Assembly: GCF_004135605.1 (NCBI RefSeq)
Contig: NZ_SDPT01000003.1
Location: 434,001 to 498,000 of the forward strand
Reading direction: 5' to 3'
DNA from: Sphingomonas desiccabilis
GTDB lineage: Bacteria; Pseudomonadota; Alphaproteobacteria; Sphingomonadales; Sphingomonadaceae
Length of the DNA stretch: 64,000 nucleotides
The translations under genes were made by a program, and so were the position numbers. Numbering within the stretch: the stretch's first letter is position 1; every line of letters starts with the position of its first letter. The notes under the pieces are model-generated. The model did no database searches. It saw nothing but the letters and a program-made list of their open reading frames with translations, and was not told the DNA's origin. Below, piece by piece: positions 8,597 to 16,984 of the stretch.

Positions 8597-11500
8597 ATGC
8601 CGACCGCCGATCCCATGCCCTATGGGGCGCTTGCCGCGGCCCTGGCGGACGCAATCGCGAGCCAGGATCTGCTGTTCATCGCCGCCGACGAGCAGCGCGC
8701 CGAACGCATCGCCGCAGCCCTGACCGCCCTCGCTCCCGACGCGAAGGTGGTGCACCTGCCGTCCAGCGACGCGATCCCGGGCGACGATGCGCCGCCCTCC
8801 GCCGCCAATGTGGGGCGCCGGGTCGGGGCGCTGCGCCGGCTGCGGCTGCTGGCCACCGACCGTAACCGCCCGCGGCTGGCCTGCATCACCACGGCGGAGG
8901 CGACGGTGCCTTTGCTGCCGCCGGTCGAGAGCTTCGATGCGGCGCCGCCGGCGCTGGCGGTCGGCGACGAACTGGACCCGGAGGCCTTCCGGGCCGAGGC
9001 GGAGGCGATCGGCTATTTCACCGACGACCGGGTGGACGAACCCGGCGAGGTCGCGGTGCGCGGCGGCGTGGTCGACATCTTCCCCGCCGATTCGCCCCGC
9101 CCGGTCCGCATCGAGGTGGTGGAAGGCCGGATTGCCGCGATCCGCTGCTATGACCCCGCCACGCAGCGTTCCGAAGAGACGCTGGAGCGCATCGAGATCG
9201 GTCGCGCGATGGAGCCGGGTCTCGGCGAGGGCGCGACGGGCGTGTCGCTGTTCGCGCATCTGCCGCCGGTCGCCATTGCGAGCGATCCCGGGGCGGGCAA
9301 GCGCCGCGCGCGCTTCCTGGCGCTGGCCGAGGACGGCGCCAGGCGCCGGCGATCGAGCGCCGGCATCGTGCCCGAGGAGGACTGGAAGGCCGAACTCGCC
9401 AAGGCCGACACGCTGGCGCTGCCGGAGGTCGGGGATGTGCCGCCGCGCTTCGTGGAGCAGCGCCAGCCGTCGCGCGGGTTCGCGCGGTTTGGGCGCGCCG
9501 CTCTGGAGGGCGGCGCGCTGCTGCTGGTCGGCTCGCGGCGCGACCTGCGCTTCCTGGGCACGCGAGTGAAGAAACTGCTGAAGACCGAGACCGGGGAGGT
9601 CGCCAGCTGGCAGGCGGCGCGCAAGCTCGGTGCGGGCAAGGTCGCGACGCTCGTCGCGCCGATCGAGCGCGGGTTCCGTGTCGAGGGGCTGGCGGTGGTC
9701 GCCGCCTCCGACCTGCTCGGCGGGCGCGCACTGGCCGAGGACAGCGCGGTCGCCGCGATCGATCCGCTGTTCGCAGGTGCCGGCGAACTGCGCATCGGCG
9801 ACGTGGTAGTGCACGAGGACTTCGGCATCGGCGCGGTGCTAGGGCTGGAGACGCTGCCCGGCGACGCGGGGGACGCGATCGTGCTCGGCTATGCGCGCGA
9901 AGGACGGCGGCTGGTGCCCGTCGCCGAGGCGGACCGCATCTGGCGCTATGGTGCCGACGCCGACTCGGTGACGCTCGATTCGCTCGACGGATCGAGCTGG
10001 GAGAAGCGGCGCGGCGCGATCGATGCGGCGGTGGCGGAGAGCGCCAAGGGCCTTGCCGCCCTGGCCGCCGAGCGCGACGCCCGCACTACCGATCCGATCG
10101 AACCCGACCCGTCCGCCTATGAGCGTTTCGCCGCCGGCTTCGCCTTTACCGAGACGCCGGACCAGGCGCGCGCGATCGCGGCGGTGCGCGACGATCTCGG
10201 CTCGGGCAAGCCGATGGACCGGCTGGTGATCGGCGACGTCGGCTATGGCAAGACCGAGGTCGCGCTGCGCGCGGCGGCGATGGTCGCACTCGCCGGCCGA
10301 CAGGTGGCGATCGCCGCCCCCACCACCGTGCTGGTGCGCCAGCATCTGGAGACGTTCCAGCGGCGCTTCGAAGGAACCGGCATTGCCGTCGCCGGCCTCT
10401 CCCGCCTGTCGAGCGAGGCGGAGAAGAAGCAGGTCAAGGCCGGGCTCGCCGACGGATCGGTGCGGGTGGTGATCGGTACCGGCGCCGTAGCGGGCGCGGG
10501 CGTCGACTATGACGACCTCGCTCTGGTGGTGATCGACGAGGAACAGCGCTTCGGCGCGGCCGACAAGGCGAAGCTGCGCGATCTGGGCGCGGGGCATGTG
10601 ATGGCGCTGTCGGCGACGCCGATCCCGCGCACGCTGCAGACCGCGTTGGTGGGGCTCCAGCAGCTCTCGATCCTCGCCACGCCGCCCGCCCGTCGCCAGC
10701 CGATCCGCACGGCCATCGCCAGCTTCGATCCCGTCACGGTGCGCAGCGCGCTGCTGCGTGAAAAGGGACGCGGCGGGCAAAGCTTCGTGGTGGTGCCACG
10801 GATCGAGGGCATGGCGCCGCTGGAGGCCGAGCTGAAGAAGCTGGTGCCGGAACTGCGGCTGGTGACCGCCCACGGCAAGATGCCGGCGGCCGAGATCGAC
10901 GAGGCGATGGTCGCCTTTGCCAATGGCGCGGGCGACGTGCTGCTGGCGACCAACATCATCGAGGCGGGGCTGGACGTGCCGCGCGCCAACACGATGATCG
11001 TCCACCACGCCGATCGCTTCGGCTTGAGCCAGCTTCACCAGCTGCGCGGCCGGGTAGGACGGGGTGGCCGGCGCGGGCAGGTGCTGTTGATGACCGAAGC
11101 GGGCGCCGAGATCGCCGAGTCCACGCTCAAGCGGCTGCGAACCTTGCAGGCCTTCGATCGGCTGGGCGCGGGCTTTGCGATCTCCGCACGCGACCTCGAC
11201 ATGCGCGGCGCCGGCGACCTGATGGGCGAGGCGCAGGCCGGGCACATGAAGCTGATCGGCGTCGACCTGTACCAGCATCTGCTGGGCCTGGCGCTGCGGT
11301 CGGCGCGCGGAGAGGAAGTGGCCGTGTGGACGCCCGAGCTGAACCTGGGGATCGAAGGGCGCCTGCCGGAAGACTGGATCCCGGAGGCCGAGGTGCGGCT
11401 GACCCTCTACGCCCGGCTCGCGCGGCTGACGGACGAAGCGGCGCTCGACGGATTCGAGGAAGAGCTGGAGGATCGCTTCGGCGAACTGCCGGAGGATGCG

Positions 11501-11731
11501 CAGCGGCTGATGACGGTGGCGCGCATCCGGCAGTTGGCACGGGTCGCGGAGGTCGCGCGCGTCGATGCAGGGCCGGGGGGGATCGCGCTCACGCCCTATG
11601 GCAAGGCCAAGCTTAAGGCCGAGGGGCTGGAGGCGAAGGGCGACCGCTACGTGCTGGCCGAGCGCATCGAGGATGCCGCCGAGCGCGCGGTGCGGGTGCA
11701 GGCGCTGCTGAGCGAGGTGGGGGACTGCTGA
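8597..11731 (+). CDS. Mfd-like helicase (divergent transcription-repair coupling factor homologue)
   Basis: Large DNA translocase of 1044 residues with the Mfd domain order: UvrB-like N-terminus (VDEPGEVAVRGGVVDIFPAD at about 145-165), RNA-polymerase-interaction domain (GDVVVHEDFGIGAVLGLE), translocase Walker A GDVGYGKT at 546-553, DEEQ box at 647-650, SATPIPRTLQTAL, the RFGLSQLHQLRGRVGRGG helicase motif, and a C-terminal TRCF domain. Canonical Mfd is usually about 1150 residues, has DEEH rather than DEEQ and IIETGID rather than IIEAGLD. This may therefore be a shorter second homologue rather than the main coupling factor; the window cannot tell whether another copy exists. The role is likely removal of stalled RNA polymerase or repair-linked remodelling. 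Confidence 0.82.
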   Translation: MPTADPMPYGALAAALADAIASQDLLFIAADEQRAERIAAALTALAPDAKVVHLPSSDAIPGDDAPPSAANVGRRVGALRRLRLLATDRNRPRLACITTAEATVPLLPPVESFDAAPPALAVGDELDPEAFRAEAEAIGYFTDDRVDEPGEVAVRGGVVDIFPADSPRPVRIEVVEGRIAAIRCYDPATQRSEETLERIEIGRAMEPGLGEGATGVSLFAHLPPVAIASDPGAGKRRARFLALAEDGARRRRSSAGIVPEEDWKAELAKADTLALPEVGDVPPRFVEQRQPSRGFARFGRAALEGGALLLVGSRRDLRFLGTRVKKLLKTETGEVASWQAARKLGAGKVATLVAPIERGFRVEGLAVVAASDLLGGRALAEDSAVAAIDPLFAGAGELRIGDVVVHEDFGIGAVLGLETLPGDAGDAIVLGYAREGRRLVPVAEADRIWRYGADADSVTLDSLDGSSWEKRRGAIDAAVAESAKGLAALAAERDARTTDPIEPDPSAYERFAAGFAFTETPDQARAIAAVRDDLGSGKPMDRLVIGDVGYGKTEVALRAAAMVALAGRQVAIAAPTTVLVRQHLETFQRRFEGTGIAVAGLSRLSSEAEKKQVKAGLADGSVRVVIGTGAVAGAGVDYDDLALVVIDEEQRFGAADKAKLRDLGAGHVMALSATPIPRTLQTALVGLQQLSILATPPARRQPIRTAIASFDPVTVRSALLREKGRGGQSFVVVPRIEGMAPLEAELKKLVPELRLVTAHGKMPAAEIDEAMVAFANGAGDVLLATNIIEAGLDVPRANTMIVHHADRFGLSQLHQLRGRVGRGGRRGQVLLMTEAGAEIAESTLKRLRTLQAFDRLGAGFAISARDLDMRGAGDLMGEAQAGHMKLIGVDLYQHLLGLALRSARGEEVAVWTPELNLGIEGRLPEDWIPEAEVRLTLYARLARLTDEAALDGFEEELEDRFGELPEDAQRLMTVARIRQLARVAEVARVDAGPGGIALTPYGKAKLKAEGLEAKGDRYVLAERIEDAAERAVRVQALLSEVGDC

Positions 11732-11758
11732 GCGGCGGTTCGCCACGGCGATACCGCA

Positions 11759-11857
11759 CCCCGGCGGAGGCCGGGGGCCAGGGGGGCGACGTTGGAAACC
11801 AGCCCAAGGTTACCAAACGCAGCGCTTCTGGCCCCAGGCTCCTGCCTGCGCAGGAGC
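11759..11857. repeat. intergenic palindromic element, copy B
   Basis: The gap between the Mfd-like and DUF4126 genes starts with a small perfect hairpin (ccccgg / ccgggg, 11759-11776) and ends with the 20-base palindrome shared exactly with copy A (11838-11857). A gggccagg and a ctggcccc lie inside and can pair across the element, so the whole stretch can fold on itself. It is about 100 bases long, slightly longer than copy A, and only the ends are conserved. Confidence 0.65.
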
Positions 11858-11866
11858 ACGACCGGC

Positions 11867-12307
11867 TCAGCGCGTGATGGTCAGTCCGCTGCCGAGGACC
11901 AGCGCGTCCTCGACGAAACCGCTCTTGGTCTGGCCGTAGCGCCGCAGCGCCCGCATTCGGAGCGACAAGCCGACATAGGACGCCGCGATCGCGGTCGCTG
12001 CGGCTAGCACCGCGGCGGCCTTGCGCTGTTCGGCCGGGGCCAAGGCCGCGCCGGCGAAGGCTGCGGTCGTCGTGCGCGCGATCAGACCCGGCAGGACGGT
12101 GCGATCGGGTGCGGTTCGCATCTTGTCTCCCGCCATCTCCGCAGCAGCGAGTGCCACCGCACCGCCCGCGACCAGCGGATGGGCGAGCAGCTCGCGCGCC
12201 GGCGCATCCGTGGGCAGGCGGCCGCGCCGGGCGGCGCTCGCGACGAGCGCGAGCGGGGTCATGGCGCGCTGACCCGCGACGAGGCCGATGAGGAGGGAGC
12301 GAAGCAT
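11867..12307 (-). CDS. DUF4126 membrane protein
   Basis: Protein of 146 residues, alanine-rich and hydrophobic, with three or four likely membrane segments (about 2-12, 45-60, 80-115 with a break) and a basic RMRALRRYGQTK near the end. It matches the DUF4126 family of unknown function, including the LLIGLVAGQRAMTPLA start and the GFVEDALVLGSGL end. The AGGAG box 7 bases before the ATG supports the start. It lies downstream of uvsE on the same strand, 60 bases apart, and may be co-transcribed with it. No function can be inferred. Confidence 0.75.
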   Translation of the reverse strand: MLRSLLIGLVAGQRAMTPLALVASAARRGRLPTDAPARELLAHPLVAGGAVALAAAEMAGDKMRTAPDRTVLPGLIARTTTAAFAGAALAPAEQRKAAAVLAAATAIAASYVGLSLRMRALRRYGQTKSGFVEDALVLGSGLTITR

Positions 12308-12367
12308 GCGGGTCTCCTGAAATGGTCTTGGAAGGCAACGAGCGGCGGGCGCCGGGTATCCCGGGGA

Positions 12368-13501
12368 TCAGGCGGCGCCCTCGTCCACGTCGGGCGCATC
12401 CTCCGCATCGACGCCGTTCTCCAGCGCCGCATCGTCGGCGGCGAGTGCGGCGGCATCCTCGGCATGGATGCCGAACCGTGCCGCCACATCGGGAGCGTAG
12501 CGCAGCAGGTCACCGCGCAGCTTGATGAGGGCGAGGTCCTTGGACTTGCCCTCCAGCATCACGTCGAACGTGAGTCCCTCTGCGGTCCGCATGAAGGTCG
12601 AGAATTCGAACGGGTTGGTGAAATCGGCATGGCCGGTCCACACCGGCGGGCGCAGCACCGTCTTCACGCGCGCGTTCGGCTTCACCGGCGCCTTGGTGAC
12701 CTCGTCCTTGGCCGCGTTGCCACGCTTGGCGGGGGTGATCTTCTGCTTCACTTCGCGCATCTCGGTGCGCGGCGAGGAGAAGTGGATCTTGGGCCGCACG
12801 CCCTCGGGCCAACTGGCAAGGAAGCGCTCCAGCGTGTCGCGCAGGTCCAGCCCCTCCGGGTTCAGGCACCAGAAGTGCTGATAATCGAAGATCAGCCGGA
12901 CGCCGGTCCGCTCATGGATCCACAGCACGTCGGCGGCCGAGAACCGGATGTCGTCGTTCTCCAGCACCAGCCGGCGGCGGACATGCTCCGGGCATTGCTC
13001 CCAGCCTTCGATCCAGCGGGCACGCGCCGCCTCGCGATCATCATAGACGCCGCCGACATGGGTGATCACCACCGCCTCGTCGTCTAGCCCCATGCGGTCG
13101 AGCATCTCCGCTTGGCTGGCGAGGTCCAGGATGCTCTTGGCGGTCAGTTCCGGGTTCGGGCTGTTGAGCAGCACATATTGCGAGGGGTGGAACGACAGCC
13201 GCATGTCGAGCGATCGCGCCTTGGCGCCGAAGGCGGCGAGCTCCGCGTCGCTCTCGGCCACCATGCCGTGGAACTGCGGCATGTCCGGATGGGTGGCATA
13301 GGGCGCCAGGTCCGAAGACAGCCGGTACATGGAAATTCCCTTCGCCGCGCAATAGTCGAGCACGCGGTCGACATGCTCGAGCGAGCATTTCAGGTGCGGA
13401 CCCGCCTGCCAGCGGCGGGTGTCGTTGCTCTTGAGCTCGGGCCTGCCCATCACCTTGACGGGGAAGCCCAGCCGCATCGGGCGGTCGGATCGGTTCGGCA
13501 T
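12368..13501 (-). CDS. uvsE: UV damage endonuclease UvsE/UVDE
   Basis: Metal-dependent TIM-barrel nuclease of the UVDE family that nicks DNA 5' to UV photoproducts and some other lesions, starting an excision route independent of UvrABC. The 377 residues show the family blocks RLGFPVKVMG, MYRLSSDLAPYATHP, RLSFHPSQYVLLNSPNP, ITHVGGVYDDREAA, RRLVLENDD and RLIFDYQHFWCLNPEG, which contain metal-binding His, Glu and Asp residues. After about residue 340 the protein has a low-complexity acidic tail (ADDAALENGVDAEDAPDVDE). The family is sporadic among bacteria. It is transcribed toward DUF4126, and the next gene upstream is the pterin dehydratase, 35 bases away. Confidence 0.93.
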   Translation of the reverse strand: MPNRSDRPMRLGFPVKVMGRPELKSNDTRRWQAGPHLKCSLEHVDRVLDYCAAKGISMYRLSSDLAPYATHPDMPQFHGMVAESDAELAAFGAKARSLDMRLSFHPSQYVLLNSPNPELTAKSILDLASQAEMLDRMGLDDEAVVITHVGGVYDDREAARARWIEGWEQCPEHVRRRLVLENDDIRFSAADVLWIHERTGVRLIFDYQHFWCLNPEGLDLRDTLERFLASWPEGVRPKIHFSSPRTEMREVKQKITPAKRGNAAKDEVTKAPVKPNARVKTVLRPPVWTGHADFTNPFEFSTFMRTAEGLTFDVMLEGKSKDLALIKLRGDLLRYAPDVAARFGIHAEDAAALAADDAALENGVDAEDAPDVDEGAA

Positions 13502-13536
13502 CGCCCCTCCAACGGGCGGCGGCGCCAGAGGGTCCG

Positions 13537-13824
13537 TTACTCCACCAGGGCGTCGATCGCCTGGGCCATGTCGATGTCGCGGTACGACAGCCCGCCCGCG
13601 TCATGCGTCGTCAGGAGAATGTCCACGCGATTCCAGACGTTCGACCATTCCGGGTGGTGATTGGCCTTTTCCGCAAGCAGTGCCACCTGGGTCATGAAGG
13701 CAAAGGCCTGGCTAAAATTGTCGAAGGTGAAGCTGCGGGTGATCGCGTCGCGCGCGTCGTCATGGTCCCAGTCCGGCAACCCGTCGAGCGCATCCGCGCG
13801 CTCCGCCTCGTTCAACAGCTCCAT
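13537..13824 (-). CDS. phhB: 4a-hydroxytetrahydrobiopterin dehydratase
   Basis: Small cytosolic enzyme (95 residues) of the pterin-4-alpha-carbinolamine dehydratase family, which regenerates the pterin cofactor of aromatic amino acid hydroxylases. The family core [20 protein letters not shown] contains the catalytic histidine pair, followed by [19 protein letters not shown] at 13824 is chosen because it follows a perfect GGAGGG box and gives [13 protein letters not shown] as N-terminus. No phenylalanine hydroxylase is visible in the window, so the actual pterin-dependent partner is unknown. It is divergent from the zincin gene, with only 35 bases between starts. Confidence 0.9.
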   Translation of the reverse strand: MELLNEAERADALDGLPDWDHDDARDAITRSFTFDNFSQAFAFMTQVALLAEKANHHPEWSNVWNRVDILLTTHDAGGLSYRDIDMAQAIDALVE

Positions 13825-13859
13825 TCGACCCTCCTTGTGCGGCCTCGCCGGCAAGGCCT

Positions 13860-14282
13860 ATGGACGAAGCCATGTCCGAGCAAGCGCCTTTGCAGTTCGC
13901 CCCCGACGCCGCCCGCATCGAGGCGCTGGCCCGTGCTGCGCTCGCCCGTATCCCGGAGCCCTTCGCCGAGCATCTGAAGGAGGTGGTGCTGCTAGTCGAG
14001 GAGTTCGCGGACGACGAGACGCTGGACGCGATGGGCATCGAGGATCCGTTCGCGCTGACCGGCCTCTATCACGGGCTGCCGGTGGGCGAGAAATCGGCCT
14101 GGACCGGCGTCTCCATGCCCGACCGGATCCACCTCTATCGCCGCGCGCTGCTGGACGAATGGGTGGAGACCGGCGTCGGGTTGGACGCGCTCATCACCCA
14201 TGTCGTGGTGCATGAGGTCGGGCATCACTTCGGCCTGTCGGACGCCGACATGCACGCGCTGGAGGAAGCCGCGGGCGCGTGA
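13860..14282 (+). CDS. small zincin-like metallopeptidase family protein
   Basis: Protein of 140 residues matching the single-domain zincin family (metallopeptidase, PF06262 type). HEVGHHFGLSD at 118-128 holds the HExxH zinc site and a third ligand position at the aspartate, and SAWTGVSMPDRIHLYRRAL is a conserved middle stretch. Its substrate is unknown. An AAGG box before the ATG at 13860 supports the start, though ATG at 13872 is also possible. The stop overlaps the GTG start of ccmA by four bases, a coupling that suggests one transcript with ccmAB, but there is no known functional link to cytochrome c maturation. Confidence 0.85.
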   Translation: MDEAMSEQAPLQFAPDAARIEALARAALARIPEPFAEHLKEVVLLVEEFADDETLDAMGIEDPFALTGLYHGLPVGEKSAWTGVSMPDRIHLYRRALLDEWVETGVGLDALITHVVVHEVGHHFGLSDADMHALEEAAGA

Positions 14283-14863
14283 GCACGGCGCGGCTTGTGC
14301 TGGACGGGGTCGCCTGCCGGCGTGGCGGGCGGCTGTTGTTCGATGAGTTCGGCCTTGCGCTTGCCGCCGGCGAGGCGGCGCTGGTGACCGGCCCCAACGG
14401 CGTCGGCAAGTCCAGCCTGATCCGCATCGCCGCCGGCCTGCTCGCCCCTGCCGCGGGTCGGGTCGAGGCGACCGGCGCGCGCGCGCTGCTGGCGGAGGCC
14501 GCCGCACTCGATACGGAACGCACGCTCGCCGACGCCGTCGGTTTCTGGGCCGCGCTCGATGGCGCGCGCGGGCGGGTGCCGGAGGCGCTGGACGCGGTCG
14601 GGCTCGGTGTGCTCGCCGAAGTGCCGGTTCGGATGCTGTCTACGGGCCAGCGGCGGCGCGCGGCACTGGCGCGGGTGGTCGCGGGCGGTGCCGCCATCTG
14701 GCTGCTGGACGAGCCGGTCAACGGCCTCGACGCAGCCTCGACCACGCTGCTCGAGGGATTGGTGGCACGGCACCGCGCGGGCGGCGGCATCGTGCTGGTC
14801 GCGAGCCATGTGCCGGTCGCGCTGCCGGGCGCACGCGTGCTGCCGCTGGAGCCGGCGGCATGA
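14279..14863 (+). CDS. ccmA: CcmA, ATP-binding subunit of the haem ABC transporter for cytochrome c maturation
   Basis: Cytosolic ATPase of the CcmABCD complex, which releases holo-CcmE in the cytochrome c maturation pathway. The 194 residues carry Walker A GPNGVGKSS (38-46), a signature-like motif LSTGQRRRAALARV and Walker B WLLDEPVNGLDA, and the length matches the short CcmA type. The start is GTG overlapping the previous stop. Its stop overlaps the ccmB start (ATGA). The remaining ccm genes are not in this window, so the system must be split in this genome. Confidence 0.93.
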   Translation: MSTARLVLDGVACRRGGRLLFDEFGLALAAGEAALVTGPNGVGKSSLIRIAAGLLAPAAGRVEATGARALLAEAAALDTERTLADAVGFWAALDGARGRVPEALDAVGLGVLAEVPVRMLSTGQRRRAALARVVAGGAAIWLLDEPVNGLDAASTTLLEGLVARHRAGGGIVLVASHVPVALPGARVLPLEPAA

Positions 14864-15495
14864 TCGCGATCGTCCTTCGCGAGCTGCGCCGCGCCTGGAG
14901 CGGCGGCGGGCTGATGTTGACGCTCGCCTTTTTCCTGCTGGTGGCGACGCTGTTCCCCTTTGCGATCGGCCCGGACGCGCGGTTGCTCGCACGGATCGGT
15001 GGCGGTGTAGTTTGGGCGACGGCGCTGCTCGCCGCGCTGCTGCCGGTCGAGCGGCTGGTGCTGCCGGACCTGGAGGCGGGGGTAATCGACCAGTTCGCCG
15101 TGCGCGGGCTGCCGGACGCCGGCATCGCCGTGGCCAAGGTCGTCGGCCACTGGATCGGCTTCGGCCCCGCAGTGATGCTCGCCGCTGCGCTCAGCGCCGC
15201 GTTGCTGGAGATGCCGGCCGACGTGCTGCTGCGGCTGGAGCTCGGCCTGTTGCTCGGCACCCCCGGCTTGGCGGCGCTGGCGGTCGCGACCGCGGCGCTG
15301 GTCGCCGGCATGCGCGGCGCGGGCGCGGTCGCGGGCATGGTGATGCTCCCCTTCGCGCTCCCCCTGCTGGTGTTCGGCGCGGGCGCACTGGAGGGGGGCG
15401 GCTCAGGGCTCAAGCTGGTCGCCGCGACCAGCCTGCTGCTGCTGGCAGGCGCGCCGTTTGTCGCGGGCGCAGCGCTCCGCTTCGCCCGGGAGTAG
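14860..15495 (+). CDS. ccmB: CcmB, membrane subunit of the haem ABC transporter
   Basis: Inner membrane protein of 211 residues with six predicted membrane segments. It starts with MIAIVLRELRRAWSGGG, matching the cytosolic N-terminus of CcmB, and has the conserved LLPVERLVLPDLEAGVIDQF stretch (family form LFxxDxxxGxLEQ) between the second and third segments. It pairs with CcmA and is translationally coupled to it. Only 3 bases separate its stop from the stop of the opposite-strand GT-C-like gene, where one would often expect ccmC in related organisms. Confidence 0.92.
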   Translation: MIAIVLRELRRAWSGGGLMLTLAFFLLVATLFPFAIGPDARLLARIGGGVVWATALLAALLPVERLVLPDLEAGVIDQFAVRGLPDAGIAVAKVVGHWIGFGPAVMLAAALSAALLEMPADVLLRLELGLLLGTPGLAALAVATAALVAGMRGAGAVAGMVMLPFALPLLVFGAGALEGGGSGLKLVAATSLLLLAGAPFVAGAALRFARE

Positions 15496-15498
15496 GGT

Positions 15499-16962
15499 TT
15501 AGCGGTAGAGGCATAGGCTGAGGCGCTCGCGGCGTGTGAGGAAGAAGCCGGTCTTGCAAATGCCGGCGACCCAGGCGCGGTCCGGCGCACGAACGTCGCG
15601 GCTTTCGCCTGCCGCTGCATTACAGGCGCCGACCTCGAGCACCATTCGCGGCACGCCGTCACCTACCGCGAGGACGCGCGCCTCTGGAACAAGAGCGAAA
15701 TGGCTCTTGGTGTTGGCGTCTGTCGTCAACGCGGGCCGCGACGTGGTGATCCAGCGGGCCGCGACTTGTTCCGCCATTAGGATGTTCGGCTGGTCGGCGA
15801 CGACAGCGACGCCTTTAACCGCGATCAGAACGAGTAGGACCATGGGGAGGAGGCGCTGGTGCGCACAAAGTCGCTCTGCGCAGTCGATGCCGACGATTGC
15901 CGCAGCCGCGGCAATTACAACCAGGAACATTCTCGGCTTCGGGTCGATCGCCAGCACGAAGATCAGCAGCAGCGCAATTGCCGCCGAACCGAGCGCGAGA
16001 AGTTTGACGAGCGCGTACGATTCTCGGCCACGGATCGTGACGAGGCCAAGCGCGGCCACGAGCACGATACCGCAGAGCGGACTTGCGAGTAGGTTGAGCA
16101 GCGGGTCGAGCAGCCAGTGAACGTGGATGTCGGTTGCGGGACGCCAGTGACGAACCAGTTCCATGTTGAACAGGGGGACGCGGTGGTCGACACCCGTCGC
16201 CAGTTCGGACGACGGGATGCCGGTATGTCCCAGCGCAAGCCGAACCCGTAGCAGTGCGTCTCCCGCAGTCGCCGCATGAACGAGCCCTTCGACCAAAAGG
16301 GGAAGCGCCAGCCCGACCATGCCGACGGGGAGACGGGCAGGCCTAGGGCGCCACAATAGCCAAGCCATCGGTAACGTCACCAGCGCGACCGCAGCGGTTT
16401 CGCGGGTCGCAATCGCCAGACCGAACAGCAGACCAGAGAGCAGCGGACGTCGCTGTTGCGCCGCCAGCCAGCCGCCGAGCAGGAAGGTCAGTTCAGGCAG
16501 ATCGGCGGAGGGAGACAGGCTGCGGAGCGTGAACACTGGTGTTAGCACCAGCACTCCGCCGGCCAAAAGGGCAGCGAGCCTACCCTTCCATCGGTAAACG
16601 AGCGTTGTCAGCAGCAGGATCGCGGCGATCGCCCACGGCGCGCTTGCGAGCCCGACGGCGAGGCGAGTCTCGCCCAACAGCGCGATTGCTCCAGCAAGTG
16701 GCAAAACCACCGGCCAGCGCGCCGCCCAATGCGTCTCAGGGACGCACCAGCCGGCATGATCGACCACGCACTGCGCCGCTTCCAGGTAGCGGCCGTCGTC
16801 GCTTCCCCCGCCGATATAGCCGACAGGGTTGAGCAGCAGGAGCAGTGTCCACAGCAGGAGAACTGGGCCCCAGGCGAGGACGAGCGGCGGCAGCCGATAC
16901 TGGTTCGGCTGGGGTGAGTCAGTCTGAGTGGTGGTCACGGGGCGGTCGTGCTTGCTTAGCAC
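15499..16962 (-). CDS. polytopic membrane protein, GT-C glycosyltransferase-like (family 39/ArnT type)
   Basis: Integral membrane protein of 487 residues with about ten hydrophobic segments. The first starts near residue 27, and the first periplasmic loop has GGGSDDGRYLEAAQC (acidic pair at 55-56), the position where GT-C transferases using polyprenyl-phosphate sugars keep their catalytic acid. A cysteine-bearing soluble C-terminal end (about 400-487) follows. The exact donor and acceptor are unknown, and no glycan gene cluster surrounds it. Its base composition is visibly lower in G+C than its neighbours and codon use is less biased, consistent with later acquisition. The start is GTG at 16962. 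An unrelated membrane protein of the same topology cannot be excluded. Confidence 0.65.
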   Translation of the reverse strand: MLSKHDRPVTTTQTDSPQPNQYRLPPLVLAWGPVLLLWTLLLLLNPVGYIGGGSDDGRYLEAAQCVVDHAGWCVPETHWAARWPVVLPLAGAIALLGETRLAVGLASAPWAIAAILLLTTLVYRWKGRLAALLAGGVLVLTPVFTLRSLSPSADLPELTFLLGGWLAAQQRRPLLSGLLFGLAIATRETAAVALVTLPMAWLLWRPRPARLPVGMVGLALPLLVEGLVHAATAGDALLRVRLALGHTGIPSSELATGVDHRVPLFNMELVRHWRPATDIHVHWLLDPLLNLLASPLCGIVLVAALGLVTIRGRESYALVKLLALGSAAIALLLIFVLAIDPKPRMFLVVIAAAAAIVGIDCAERLCAHQRLLPMVLLVLIAVKGVAVVADQPNILMAEQVAARWITTSRPALTTDANTKSHFALVPEARVLAVGDGVPRMVLEVGACNAAAGESRDVRAPDRAWVAGICKTGFFLTRRERLSLCLYR

Positions 16963-16984
16963 GCGTTAGCCGCTCGCAAAGCCC

